From Smithella sp. (GTDB lineage: Bacteria; Desulfobacterota; Syntrophia; Syntrophales; Smithellaceae): a stretch of 64,000 nt of DNA. Shown piece after piece: positions 1 to 10,500 of the stretch. The first letter of the stretch is position 1. Every line of letters begins with the position of its first letter. Below the pieces are notes generated by a model. That model was not told the DNA's origin. It was given only the letters and a program-made list of their open reading frames with translations, and searched no databases. The stretch is from NCBI GenBank assembly GCA_018056685.1, contig JAGPFC010000007.1:1-64000 (forward strand). Direction: 5' to 3'. Position numbers and translations under genes: made by a program.

Positions 1-166
1 AGGGATTAACCGCAACCATGGCGGGGCTGTCTTCAATGGGAATATTGGTTTGTTCATTGGCGGAATATGCGTTGGAGTTAAAGAGGATTACGCCAACAAG
101 AATGAAGGTGGTTAAACCCAAAAGAAGGAGCTTTTTCGACAAGAACACAAAAAAACGCCCGGGCAT
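1..166 (-). CDS. Exported protein, N-terminal part only (runs off left edge)
   Basis: An ATG at 166 on the minus strand is preceded by a strong ribosome binding site, GGGGAGGT at 180-173, and the frame stays open to the window edge. The 55 visible residues begin with a basic stretch, then a hydrophobic core of about 20 residues, then a likely signal peptidase site after Asn-Ala-Tyr-Ser-Ala near residue 35. This is a typical Sec signal peptide, so the product is probably periplasmic or outer-membrane. The mature part visible is too short to name a family. The frame is missed by ORF callers that need both ends. Confidence 0.7.
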   Translation of the reverse strand, partial: MPGRFFVFLSKKLLLLGLTTFILVGVILFNSNAYSANEQTNIPIEDSPAMVAVNP

Positions 167-452
167 AAAAATACCTCCCCAAAGTTTTTATTTAATTTCT
201 GTAAGGCTATTTTAAAAGAACTGTCTCAAACGACGTTAAGACGATTAAGCAAATTTTAATTCAATTTATTTTGCACACGTAATAAAGAGCATTACTGCAT
301 CAAACATCAAAAAAACTAATTTTACGGGGACAACTTTGTAATGCTTAACAACATTTGAATATCACGCGACTTATTCAAAATGCTGTCACGGGTGAATACC
401 GACACCTTAATTATTAAAACGGAAAAGGGGTGTCAAGGTTTATTTGTTTTTC

Positions 453-848
453 TCATTTACTTAAAACTTTAACCATGAATTTTCTCGTGCGGGGGCCGTC
501 GAATTCACAGAAGAAGATTGATTGCCAGGTGCCCAACACCAGGCGGCCGTTTTCAATGATGACAAGTTCCGACGCGCCAACCAGAGATGATTTGACATGC
601 GCCGCTGAATTCCCTTCCGCGTGGCGGTAATGAGCGGAGAGGGGCACAGCTTTGTCCAGCGCCGCCAGGATGTCCCGGGGCACATCCGGATCGGCGTTTT
701 CATTAATCGTAACGGCCGCGGTCGTATGCGGCGTGTAAACAAGACAGAGCCCTGATGTGGCGCCTTCTTCCCGAATGGCGTTTTGAACGGCCGCGGTGAT
801 ATCCAGCATCTCAAACCGGGCGTGGGTTTCCAAAGATATGGTTTTCAT
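453..848 (-). CDS. YjbQ/UPF0047 family protein
   Basis: A 131-residue protein that matches the YjbQ family over its whole usual length. Visible hallmarks are the TPHTTAAV block followed by NENADPDV (residues about 38-56), and HYRHAEGN followed by AHVKSSLVG (about 73-92). These carry the conserved His and Glu residues of the family pocket. Family members have been linked to secondary thiamine-phosphate synthase activity in E. coli, but the physiological role is not settled. The upstream signal GCGAG is weak. The gene is transcribed alone, with an AT-rich spacer on both sides. The 286 bases between it and the cut-off exported protein hold no clear signal. Confidence 0.88.
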   Translation of the reverse strand: MKTISLETHARFEMLDITAAVQNAIREEGATSGLCLVYTPHTTAAVTINENADPDVPRDILAALDKAVPLSAHYRHAEGNSAAHVKSSLVGASELVIIENGRLVLGTWQSIFFCEFDGPRTRKFMVKVLSK

Positions 849-1002
849 TTTTTCTCGCTATCCATTTTTTAAAGTTTCATTACGAAATAGACGCCAAACC
901 GGTTTTTGTCAATGGCGATGAAACAATTAATTTATTTTTTCAGAATATTTTGGTATAAACCCGGCCAATTCAAAACAAATTTTCATCTCAAAAGAGGGGC
1001 TT

Positions 1003-1530
1003 ATGCGGAAATTCATCACTTTTATTTTCATCGTTTCAATCTTGATTTGCGCCTGTACCGAAAGCAATAAAACCGCAGCCGACTGGCGGAAGATGGAACA
1101 GGCATTATGGAATGGTCAACAATATACGGATCCGGCAAAGGCAATCGAATATCTGGATCAAGCGCTCAAGCTCGAGCCCAATAATCCCGAAACGTTAAAC
1201 AAAAAGGGAACGGCTTACTACAATATGGGACAATATCAGCGTACGGTCGAGATGACCACGGAATCCATCCGTCTGATGCCGAACTATTTTTGGGCTTATA
1301 ATAACAGGGGCAACGCTTACGCCAATCTTCGCGAATTCCAAAAAGCAATTGATGACTATAATCGCGTCCTTCAACTGAAACCGGATTTTACAGAGGCCTA
1401 CAATAACAGGGGCACCGTTTATTTGCTCCAGGGCAATGTGGAACTGGGTTGTCGCGACGTTCAAAAAGCCTGTGCCTTAGGCAACTGCAAGATGGCACAG
1501 GAAGCAATAAGCAAAGGGTACTGCAGGTAA
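1003..1530 (+). CDS. TPR-repeat lipoprotein
   Basis: A 175-residue protein with a lipoprotein signal: a hydrophobic stretch ending in Leu-Ile-Cys-Ala-Cys near residue 18. Lipidation at one of these cysteines would anchor it in a membrane facing the periplasm. Residues about 40-145 form three tetratricopeptide repeats (A-I-E-Y-L-D-Q-A-L-K-L-E-P-type, then two with Y-N-N-R-G). TPRs act as protein-protein scaffolds. The C-terminal 30 residues contain four Cys and resemble the Sel1/TPR tail of many deltaproteobacterial proteins. The ribosome binding site AGAGGGG precedes the ATG. No partner can be named from the neighbours. Confidence 0.8.
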   Translation: MRKFITFIFIVSILICACTESNKTAADWRKMEQALWNGQQYTDPAKAIEYLDQALKLEPNNPETLNKKGTAYYNMGQYQRTVEMTTESIRLMPNYFWAYNNRGNAYANLREFQKAIDDYNRVLQLKPDFTEAYNNRGTVYLLQGNVELGCRDVQKACALGNCKMAQEAISKGYCR

Positions 1531-1699
1531 TTTCTGCAAATCACTTCCCTCTATACAATGAATGAACCAACTTGCGGCGTTCAGTTATTCTTGTTTCTCC
1601 ATTGGACAATTTTATGCTATATCCATACGCAAACGATGAAATATTTCACGGTCATCAAATGAGGTTTGTTTATTTTATTGACCTTCAGGGAGGTAAATA

Positions 1700-1996
1700 A
1701 TGGAAGTAACCTTAACCAATCAGGAGATTATTAAATTAGCTTATATGACAAAAGAACTAATCGGATACGCATGGGACAGCAAACTTTCCAACGCCCAGTG
1801 TAATTGTTATGTGGAATGTTTTTACACCATTCAGGATATTTTAAATGAAGTCGACAAAAAAATCTTAAACAAACACCGTGAGCTTTCCCTTTTTTTTGCC
1901 AGAGAGAAAAGGCTGATCAATATTAATGATCAGTTGCAATGGGAAAAAAATGAAAATCTGAAAGAAGCCTACATGCAGCGCAGATTAAAAAAATGA
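1700..1996 (+). CDS. Hypothetical 98-residue protein
   Basis: Not recognised. The frame begins after a good ribosome binding site (GGGAGGT, 7 bases before ATG) and encodes a hydrophilic, mostly helical 98-residue protein with no signal peptide or membrane segment. Three Cys lie close together (residues about 35-41, in the Q-C-N-C-Y-V-E-C context), which could bind a metal or be redox active; that is speculation. The C-terminus is Arg/Lys rich. It stands alone between two plus-strand genes. Confidence 0.6.
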   Translation: MEVTLTNQEIIKLAYMTKELIGYAWDSKLSNAQCNCYVECFYTIQDILNEVDKKILNKHRELSLFFAREKRLININDQLQWEKNENLKEAYMQRRLKK

Positions 1997-2052
1997 AGCG
2001 TCAATATCAGAATAAGCTGAAGAAATCTTTCAAATGACGCTGATCATCTTTT
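1997..2052 (+). terminator. Possible terminator after the 98-residue gene
   Basis: AGCGTCA at 1997-2003 pairs with TGACGCT at 2035-2041 and is followed by a T-rich run. The loop of about 31 bases is long for an intrinsic terminator, so this is weak. Confidence 0.3.
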
Positions 2053-2210
2053 TTTCTTTGAATCGCTAATGTCGTTTTGACTCATTAAAACGATTTTTCA
2101 TTATACAAAAACCATCAACATCTAATCACAAACGAATTGTCAAACCGTTCAACTTTAGATATATAACCGTGTCAAAGCAAGCAGTTCATTTTCCTTCATC
2201 GAGGTGAATT

Positions 2211-3764
2211 TTGGACACCATCAACAACGAAAAAACTTTCCGTTCACACCGGTTCTGGGGAGAAACAACCGCTTTTCTCGCCCTTTTTCTGGACAATGTC
2301 GGAACGCTGATATTCTTCAGCGCCATCCTTGTTTTTACCTTCAACTATCCTGCCGATATCATTCTGACGCGCATGATCCCCGGTACGGCTGTCGGTATTT
2401 GCGTGGGGGATCTCGTCTATACCTGGCTCGCCATCCGTCTGCGAAAAAAAACCGGTCGAAAGGATGTCACGGCAATGCCTCTGGGCATTGATACGCCTTC
2501 CACCATCGGCATTGCCTACGCGGTCATGGGACCGGCTTATGTCGCCACGCGTGACGCTCAACTGACCTGGCACATCGGCATGGCCACTCTTTTCATGATC
2601 GGCGCCGTCAAGGTCATCACTTCTTTTTTCGGCGGCTGGATTCAGCGCATCATTCCTACCGCGGGGCTTTTAGGACCACTGGCCGGCATCGGGCTTTTAC
2701 TATTGGGATTTCTGCCGCTGCTGGAACTGTTCAATGAAGCCGTTGTCGGTATGGTGGCTCTGGGCCTGATCTTTACAGCCCTGATGAGCAAAATGCAGTT
2801 GCCGGGCCGCCTGCCCGGTGTTCTGATGGCGGTCATTCTCGGCACGGGCATTCATTTCATTCTGGGGTTCTGCGGCTATCTGCCGGAATTCAACGCTCCC
2901 ACGCTGGAAATGAATTTTTCCCTGCCTGTCATTACTTTTGATTTTCTCGGGAATCTTCCGCAAAGCATTCAGTATCTGACCATCGCCATTCCCTTCGGTA
3001 TCCTGACCATCATCGGCGGCATTAACAATACGGAAAGCGCGCGCCTGGCCGGTGATGACTACCGCACGCGGGACATTCTGCTGACGGAAGCATTCTCATC
3101 TCTGATTGCCGCCTTTTTCGGTGGCGTCGCCCAGACAACGCCTTACATCGGTCATCCGGCCTACAAAAAGATGGGGGCGACGTGGTGGTACACGCTGCTG
3201 ACCGGGACACTTATCGGTATCTGCTCCGTGGTCGGGTTGCTTTCACTGTTTGTCAGTCTGATTCCGCGAGCGGTTATCGCGCCGATTTTCATTTTCATCG
3301 GTTTTGAAATCATCCGCCAGGCCTATAAAGATTCACCGCCTGCCCATTCGCCGGCTGTCAGTTTAAGTATGCTGCCGGTTATAGCCAGTCTGGTGCTGAT
3401 CGTTCTCGGTCAGTTTACAGGCGCAACGGGCATGGCTCTTGATAAACTGCCCATCCGGCTGCAAACCATGCATCAGACCCTCACCATGCTCAGTAACGGA
3501 TTTATCATCACCGGCCTGCTCTGGGGCAGCATGCTGGCCTTTCTGATTGATCACAAAACCCGTCTGGCGGCGCTTTGCGCATTCGTCTGCGCTCTGCTTA
3601 CGCTTTTCGGTGTCATTCATTCGGTGCTGCCCACCGGAGAACTTTATCTGCCCTGGAAAATTTCCAAAAATGCCCCTTACATGGTTTCAGCGGCCTATCT
3701 TGCGCTAAGCGGTATTCTGTTTTTATTAACCAAACCACAGGATAAAACGGCAACGGAGCGTTAA
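2211..3764 (+). CDS. NCS2-like nucleobase/xanthine-uracil permease
   Basis: A 517-residue polytopic membrane protein with about 12-14 hydrophobic segments. It fits the xanthine/uracil/AzgA branch of the NCS2 superfamily, seen in the LDNVGTL segment of TM1 and in the GGINNTESARLAGDDYRTRD region with the later GGVAQTTPYIGHPAYKKMG block, where family members place the substrate-binding and H+-coupling residues. Substrate cannot be assigned. The only usable start is TTG at 2211, four bases after GAGGTG at 2201; no ATG fits. The stop overlaps the next start as TAATG, so the following MFS gene is translationally coupled. Confidence 0.8.
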   Translation: MDTINNEKTFRSHRFWGETTAFLALFLDNVGTLIFFSAILVFTFNYPADIILTRMIPGTAVGICVGDLVYTWLAIRLRKKTGRKDVTAMPLGIDTPSTIGIAYAVMGPAYVATRDAQLTWHIGMATLFMIGAVKVITSFFGGWIQRIIPTAGLLGPLAGIGLLLLGFLPLLELFNEAVVGMVALGLIFTALMSKMQLPGRLPGVLMAVILGTGIHFILGFCGYLPEFNAPTLEMNFSLPVITFDFLGNLPQSIQYLTIAIPFGILTIIGGINNTESARLAGDDYRTRDILLTEAFSSLIAAFFGGVAQTTPYIGHPAYKKMGATWWYTLLTGTLIGICSVVGLLSLFVSLIPRAVIAPIFIFIGFEIIRQAYKDSPPAHSPAVSLSMLPVIASLVLIVLGQFTGATGMALDKLPIRLQTMHQTLTMLSNGFIITGLLWGSMLAFLIDHKTRLAALCAFVCALLTLFGVIHSVLPTGELYLPWKISKNAPYMVSAAYLALSGILFLLTKPQDKTATER

Positions 3765-4984
3765 TGAAAACAGGCAACAAGACGGCACTCCTGTTCATGC
3801 TCTACCTTTCGCAGGGATTGCCTTTCGGCTTCCAGGCCACGGCGCTTCCGGTGCTGCTGAGAGAACAGGGAGTCTCGCTGGCAGCCATCGGCTTTGCCGG
3901 AGCGTTGGCCCTGCCCTGGTTTCTCAAACCGCTTTGGGCTCCTCTTGTTGACCGCTACTGGTCGGCACGCATCGGACGACGTCGTTCATGGATTATCCCG
4001 CTGCAGGCGCTGATGGTTCTGACCATGCTCGCTTCCGTTCCGGTGGCGGCCTCGGGCGCGATGTCATCGCTTCTGGCTTGTATCTTTTTTATGAACCTTT
4101 GTGCTGCCACACAGGACATCGCGGTGGACGGACTGGCCGTGGATATTCTGGGGCAAAAGGAACTGGGACCCGGCAATGCCGCTCAGGTTGCCGGATACAA
4201 AATGGGCATGGTTCTGGGCGGCGGCATTCTGGTCTGGCTGAGCTCGCGAGCGGGCTGGTCAGGCCTTTTCCTGACCATGGCGGTTGTAGCCGTTTTGCCG
4301 CTCATTCTCATCCTGTTGCATCGGGAGGTTGAGCCGAACGAACCCGTCAGTTATAACCACCCGAAATCGGCAGATTTTATGAAGGCCTTCCTTGCCGCCT
4401 GGCGCGCTCCCGGCGCCGGATTCTTTCTGCTTTTCATTGCCACCTACAAAATGGGCGAGTCGATGATTGATCCCATGTTCAAGCCTTTTCTGGTGGATAA
4501 CGGTTTCACCGCTCACCAGATCGGCTTATGGGTCGGCACCTGGGGAATGATTGCCTCGCTGATCGGGTCGGTTGCCGGAGGATGGCTGGCGTCACGCCTG
4601 CTGATCGTCCAAGCGCTCTTTATTGCCGCCGCGATGAGGCTGACTCCGCTCATTGGTGAACTCTGGCTCTCCACCATAGCCCCCACCGCGCCGCAGGTGA
4701 TCGGAGTAACCATTGCCGAACATTTTTTCGGCGGCATCCTGACCACGGCACTTTTCGCCTATATGATGTCCCGTGTGGATAAACAGATCGGCGCCACGCA
4801 TTACACGGTGCTGGCGGCTATTGAGGTATTCGGTAAATCACCCGGCAGTTGGGCATCGGGATATATTGCGGAACGTATCGGCTACACCGGCCTCTTTTCC
4901 ATCGGCGTGACACTGTCAGTTTTTGTTTTACTGCTCTATTTCCCGTTGCGCAAAGGGAAAGATACGCCGCATAAAATGGCATAG
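3764..4984 (+). CDS. AmpG/PAT-type MFS transporter
   Basis: A 406-residue major facilitator with about 12 membrane segments. The N-terminus (LYLSQGLPFGF, then LPVLLREQGVSL) and the loop RIGRRRSW with the D-I-A-V-D-G motif near residue 120 are characteristic of the AmpG/acetyl-CoA transporter-like group. AmpG imports muropeptides for cell wall recycling. This copy may do so, and the convergent neighbour is a penicillin-binding protein, but it lacks the extra C-terminal helices of enterobacterial AmpG, so the substrate is open. Its ATG overlaps the stop of the upstream permease by one base (TAATG). Confidence 0.75.
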   Translation: MKTGNKTALLFMLYLSQGLPFGFQATALPVLLREQGVSLAAIGFAGALALPWFLKPLWAPLVDRYWSARIGRRRSWIIPLQALMVLTMLASVPVAASGAMSSLLACIFFMNLCAATQDIAVDGLAVDILGQKELGPGNAAQVAGYKMGMVLGGGILVWLSSRAGWSGLFLTMAVVAVLPLILILLHREVEPNEPVSYNHPKSADFMKAFLAAWRAPGAGFFLLFIATYKMGESMIDPMFKPFLVDNGFTAHQIGLWVGTWGMIASLIGSVAGGWLASRLLIVQALFIAAAMRLTPLIGELWLSTIAPTAPQVIGVTIAEHFFGGILTTALFAYMMSRVDKQIGATHYTVLAAIEVFGKSPGSWASGYIAERIGYTGLFSIGVTLSVFVLLLYFPLRKGKDTPHKMA

Positions 4985-4997
4985 CTGCGCAAATCTT

Positions 4998-7259
4998 TTA
5001 ATGATGATCCGGACATTTTTTCTTTGGAGCAGTCCCCTTCAGATAGGCTTCCTGAATTGTTTTGGGGCAGGAAGCGTTGGCCAGATAACCGGATTGGATG
5101 TCAATCAAGGCTGTCTCTATCCCCGGCGGCACCGTTTTAGGCGCCGGCCCCGCCTGGGCATAGAAAGCACGTAAAAATTGCGCGCTGATCCGCAAAGCGC
5201 CCTGAGCGCCGGTCAAACCGGTATCAGCGCCCGAATCATATCCCACCCACACCGCGCAAACGACATCCGGGGTAAAACAAACAAACCACGAATCCCGGTT
5301 CCCGTTTGTTGTGCCAGTCTTGCCTGACACGGGGAAGTTGATATGCAGGGCCTTGGCTTCGGCGGCCGTTCCGCGCAAAAGCACGCCTTCCATCGCGTAG
5401 CCGGTAAGATACGCTATTCGCGGATCAAAAGCCTTTTGGCTTTTGACCGTCTTTTCCAGAATCTTCTCTCCTTTGGCGGTGGTGACGGCAAAAAGGGGGA
5501 AACGTTCATAATTTATTCCGCCGGATGCGATAGTCGCGTAAGCATAGGCCAGTTCCATCGGTGAGACTTCAAAACTTCCCAACGCCAGCGAAGGAACAGC
5601 AGCCAGAGGACTTTTGATCCCCGCCAGACGGGCAGTTTCGAGCACGTCGCCGAAACCGACTTCATTGGCCAATCGAACCGTGGCAGTGTTCACAGAATCT
5701 TCAATGAGTTTGCGAAGAGTGATTTGTCCGTATTTCTTGTTTTCAAAATTCGTCGGCGTCCACATGCCTTCCGGCGTCGGCAGGGATATCGGTTCACCGG
5801 AAATCAGCGTGGAGAGGGTCATGTCTTTCGATTCCGAAAGAGCCGCCAGCAATACAAAGGGCTTGAAAGCGCTACCCGATTGACGTTTCGCGTCCACGGC
5901 CCGGTTGAACCATGACTGTGTGTAGCTGCGACCGCCGACCATGGCGGTTAACGCACCGGTTCTCGGATCAACGGCCACCAGCGCCGCCTGCAACGGTTCA
6001 TCCGCGGGCAGCGCGACATGGTCGATTTCCTCGAGTCCCCGCGTAACCGCCTCTTCGGCAACAGACTGCTGAACCGTGTCCAGCGTTGTATAGTAGCGAT
6101 AACCGTTTTGATAAAGCCTGGAAATTCCCAGCTCATCCTGTGTGATGCGCTGAATGTAATCCACAAAATAGGAAATATGTCCCGGCGCGGCAACCCGTTG
6201 AACTTTCAATGGCGTCTGAAACGCACGACGATATTCATCGGCGTTAATCATCGCCAGTTTTCTCATCGCGGTAAGCACCTCATCGCGTCGCGCCTTTGCC
6301 TTCTGCCTGTTTTTCAAAAGGTTGTACACGTTCGGTTCATTGATCATCACGGCCAGCATCGCCGATTCCGGCAGGGAAAGATTTTTTGCCGGTTTTGCAA
6401 AATAAAAGCGCGCACCTTCTTCAACGCCGAAAATCATCCGGTCCCCGTCCTGGCCCAGATAAACATTGTTGAGGTAGATTTCCAGAATACGCTTTTTAGA
6501 GTAACGCAATTCCAGAGCCAGAGTCAGTTCCGTCTCGTGAAGTTTCCGGAGAAATGTCTTCTGCGGAGAAAAGAAAAAGATCCGGACAATCTGTTGTGTA
6601 ATGGTGGACTTTACGTCTTCCTTATCTTTCCGCCCGGAGGGAAAAACATCAATGCCGGGATGATAATAAAAGCGTTTATCCTGATAAGCGATGACTGCCT
6701 TCTGAAGGTAAGGTGAAACGTCCGCGAGCGTGACCGGACGGCGTGATTTCATTTTCACATGAAGCATCCTGCCGATTTCCTCCGGTTCGAGTTGAACGGA
6801 TTCCAGTTTTTTCCCTGTGGAGGAAATCAACTCCATAACCCGTCCGTCACGCAGCACAATATCCACCGGACCTGGTTCGTGACCACGCCCTGTAACTTCG
6901 CCGCCGCGGGGATATATCAGAATATGTTTTTCATTTGCGGAATACGTGCCAGGACCGGACAGTTTTCCCGTCATTCTTTTATAGGAAAGTTTATTCAGCC
7001 GCTCGATGAAATGTATATTTCCTGAATGATCTCCCTTGCGGATTTCCAGAGGACGGCCATAAAAAATTGTCGGATCACTGCCGCCGCTTTTGGCAATCCC
7101 ATGACTCACTTCTTTCGAGAGCCAGCCGATACGAACCAGCACCACCGCCGCCAGCAATATCAACAATCCTAAAAGAATTTTTCGTATCAATGCGTCTGCC
7201 CCTTTTGTCCTTGAATTGTCTTCATCGGGCTCCTCATTATTAAGTAAAGTTTGACTCAT
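4998..7259 (-). CDS. PBP1B-type penicillin-binding protein with altered transglycosylase site
   Basis: A 753-residue bifunctional class A penicillin-binding protein: a short cytoplasmic tail, one membrane anchor (about 27-43), a UB2H-like domain (about 60-165), a GT51 transglycosylase domain (about 175-350) and a transpeptidase domain (about 425-700). The transpeptidase looks intact, with Ser463-x-x-Lys466, Ser522-Val-Asn524 and Lys647-Thr-Gly. The transglycosylase does not. Motif 1, normally E-D-x-x-F-x-x-H, reads Y-Q193-D-K-R-F-Y-Y-H, so the catalytic Glu is Gln (codon CAG). The following loop is about eight residues shorter than in E. coli PBP1B and GGSTITQQ has become VKSTITQQ. The second Glu, in RKLHE, is present. 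It may cross-link but not polymerise glycan. It ends 13 bases from the convergent MFS gene. Confidence 0.88.
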   Translation of the reverse strand: MSQTLLNNEEPDEDNSRTKGADALIRKILLGLLILLAAVVLVRIGWLSKEVSHGIAKSGGSDPTIFYGRPLEIRKGDHSGNIHFIERLNKLSYKRMTGKLSGPGTYSANEKHILIYPRGGEVTGRGHEPGPVDIVLRDGRVMELISSTGKKLESVQLEPEEIGRMLHVKMKSRRPVTLADVSPYLQKAVIAYQDKRFYYHPGIDVFPSGRKDKEDVKSTITQQIVRIFFFSPQKTFLRKLHETELTLALELRYSKKRILEIYLNNVYLGQDGDRMIFGVEEGARFYFAKPAKNLSLPESAMLAVMINEPNVYNLLKNRQKAKARRDEVLTAMRKLAMINADEYRRAFQTPLKVQRVAAPGHISYFVDYIQRITQDELGISRLYQNGYRYYTTLDTVQQSVAEEAVTRGLEEIDHVALPADEPLQAALVAVDPRTGALTAMVGGRSYTQSWFNRAVDAKRQSGSAFKPFVLLAALSESKDMTLSTLISGEPISLPTPEGMWTPTNFENKKYGQITLRKLIEDSVNTATVRLANEVGFGDVLETARLAGIKSPLAAVPSLALGSFEVSPMELAYAYATIASGGINYERFPLFAVTTAKGEKILEKTVKSQKAFDPRIAYLTGYAMEGVLLRGTAAEAKALHINFPVSGKTGTTNGNRDSWFVCFTPDVVCAVWVGYDSGADTGLTGAQGALRISAQFLRAFYAQAGPAPKTVPPGIETALIDIQSGYLANASCPKTIQEAYLKGTAPKKKCPDHH

Positions 7260-7503
7260 TTATTTCAGTACGATGATACTAAACACACGGAGAAATGCAC
7301 GGCAAGGAAATTTTATATTCAAAAAATTATCCATCGACATCAACCATACCCCGAAGATTGATTTCTGCCTGTGTGTAGGCTGCCGGAAAATAATCAGAAA
7401 ATGGCTGAATTTTAAATGAATATATGTTAAAAGAATGTCAACCAGTCAGAAAACAGCTTGAATAAAATTATCGAAAACATTTCTGCTACAATGGATATGA
7501 TGT

Positions 7504-10500
7504 ATGTTTTGTGTATTTCCTAAAGATGATTACCAGCAGACTTTGAGAATCAAGCGTTTCCTGATGGCCTTCGCGTCATATCTGATTTGGTATCTTATAG
7601 CCCTATTCGCTTTCTTGCTGAAACTAACCTCAGTACCGTTAAATATTCTGGTCATTTGTTTCTTTGGTATTGTTCTAACCAATTTCTCCGTTTACGGTAT
7701 CATCAGAACAGGATTGAACAAAAAGTTCAAAGACCCGAGTCTGACTCTTTTCCAGATGGTCATGGCAACCTTCTGGACCATGGTTTTTGTGTATTATGCC
7801 GGTTCGGAAAGGAGTCTGGTGCTCCTGCTCTATCTGGTTGTCTTTGTTTTCGGGCTTTTCCGGTTGAAAGTCCGGGAATTTCTCTTTCTGTCTTTATTTG
7901 CCGTAATCGCCTATGCGGCGGTGATCCTGCTTCATTACCTGCTCGAGCCGGAATCCATAAATACGAAAACAGAGCTGTTGAACCTTATTGTCCTCGCGAT
8001 GGTTCTGCCCTGGTTTTCAGTGGTTGGCGGTTATATTTCCAAATTGAGGACGAGGATCGCCCAGAGCCTTACCACCAGCAGAGTAGCCGAAGTAAAATTC
8101 AGAACCATCTTCGATTCAGCCTCTGATGGCATGCTGCTGATGAAAATCAGTGACAAGAGATTTTATTCCGTCAATAAAAAAATGTGCGAATTAACCGGAT
8201 ATACTCGTGAGGAAATTCTGCAACTGGGCGTATCTGATCTGCATGATCAGACCATGACTGATTTCATAAATGAACAATTTCAGCTGGTTTTGAAAGAAAA
8301 AAAAGTATCGTTGAATAATATCGCTTTAATGAAAAAAGATAAATCTTTGTTTTTTGCCGATATCAGTGCTTCGGTGATTGATCTTGAAGGTGAAGAATAT
8401 TTACTGGGAATAATCAAAGATATTACCGAGCGCAAACAGGCGGAAGAGACTCTGAAACAAAGCGAGCAACAGTACCGCCTGCTGGCCGACCATATGAAAG
8501 ACCAGGTCTGGTTGATGGATTTTGATATGAACGTATCCTATGTCAGTCCATCCGTAGAAAGGGTGCTTGGTTATACGCTGGACGAACTCAAAGCAATCAA
8601 GCTGGATAAGCTCCTCACACCGGAATCTTTTCAGGCAGCCAATGATTTCTTGTCCCTGGAAATGCCCCGGGCGCTGGCCGCTCCCGATGATTATGTTTTA
8701 AACCGCTTTCTGGAGCTGGAATTCATTTGTAAAGACGGCCTTCATTTATGGGGCGAATGCATGTTCAGCTTCATCCGGGATAAAAATGGAAAACCGGTTT
8801 CTCTTCTGGGTGAAGCCCGCGACATTACTGAACGTAAAAAGATGGAAGATAAATTACGGTTTGAAGAAGAGCGTTTCCGGGCGCTGGTCGAACATTCTTC
8901 GGACATCACGGTTCTTGTTAACCTGGAAGGCATCATCACCTACATTAATCCCGCTGTTGAGCACATTTTAGGATACAAACCTGAAGAAAGGATTGGACGC
9001 AGGGGATTTGAACTGATTCATCCGGACGATCAGCAATTCGTAGCTGAATCGTTCATCACGTTGATCAGTGATCCAAATAACCTCCCTATTCGGGGCATAC
9101 TGCGTCTTCGCCAAAGAGACGGAAGGTATTGTTTTATTGAAGCGGTGGGGAGTGCCCTTGTCAGAGATGGCATAGTCGAAGGCGTCATCCTGAACTATAG
9201 GGACATCACCGAACGCAAAAAAGCGGAAGAACAACTGCACCTTAGTGAGCAGCGGTATCGCACCATTCTGGAAGACATTCAGGAAGGCTATTTTGAGGTT
9301 GACCTGGCCGGCAACTTTACCTTTTTCAATGATACGCTGTTACGCGTCAGCGGTTATTCCCGGGAAGAATTGATGGGCATGAATAACCGGCAGTACACGG
9401 ACGAGGAAGAGCTGAAAAAAGTTTATCAGGCCTATCATCAGGTTTATACTACCGGGGAGCCGAACAAGGAATTGGTCTGGAAAATACGGACGAAGGACGG
9501 ATCTCTGAAATATATTGAAGGCTCCATCTCCTTATTAAAAGATTCCACCGGCAAACCGACAGGGTTCAGAGGAATAGCCCGCGACATCACTGAACGCATT
9601 CTCATGGAGAAAAAATTACAGGACGAGGAAAACCGGTTCCGGATTGTAGCCGAGCAATCCTCGGATATCATTGTTATCTTGAATCGGGATGGAATTATTA
9701 CTTATGAAAATCCGGCTGTGGAAAAAATCCTGGGATTAAAGAGAGAAGAAAGAATCGGCACCACCGGATTTGAAAATCTACATCCGGATGACTTCCAGCT
9801 TGTTACCGACACATACAAGTCTTTGCTGACGGACATTAATACCCCTGTGCAAAGAGCAGATTTGCGTTTTCGTCACGCCGACGGCAGCTGGAGGATTTTC
9901 GAAACTGTGGCCAGCAATCTTATTCATGATAATGTTATCGAAGGTGTCATTATTAATTTTCGTGATGTCACCGAACGCAAGAAAGCGGAAGAGATGCTTC
10001 GTCTCATCAGCAAGGCCGTGGAAAGCTCCAGTGATGCCATCGGGATAGCCGACGCCCAGGGGAATCACTTCTATCAAAACCAGGCATTTACCGAACTTTT
10101 TGGCTACACGGTCGATGAACTGAAGGATGCGGGTGTGCAACAAAAAATTTACGCCGATCAGAATGTCGCCCGTGAAATATTTGCAACCATTATGAAAGGG
10201 GAATCATGGGGTGGCGAAGTCGAGGATATCACGAAGACTGGCCGCCGGATAACGGTTCTGCTGCGCGCGGATGCCATCAAGGATGATCAGGGTAAAATTA
10301 TCGGACTGCTGGCAATCAATACGGACATTACCGAGCGCAAGAAGACGGAAGAAGAAGTCTTTAAACTGGCCTCAATTGTCCGATCCAGCAGCGAGTTGGT
10401 GAACCTGGCCACGCTGGATGAGAGAATGATCTTCCTCAATGACGCCGGCAGCAGGATGCTGGGCATCGATCCGGAGCAGGTCGAAAACTATTCCATCATG

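Noticed and set aside
18..215. 65-codon plus-strand frame at the left edge
   Set aside because: It is antisense to a better-supported exported protein with a signal peptide and a strong ribosome binding site.
6018..6716. 232-codon open frame on the plus strand
   Set aside because: It is antisense to the transglycosylase region of the penicillin-binding protein and has no signal or family likeness.
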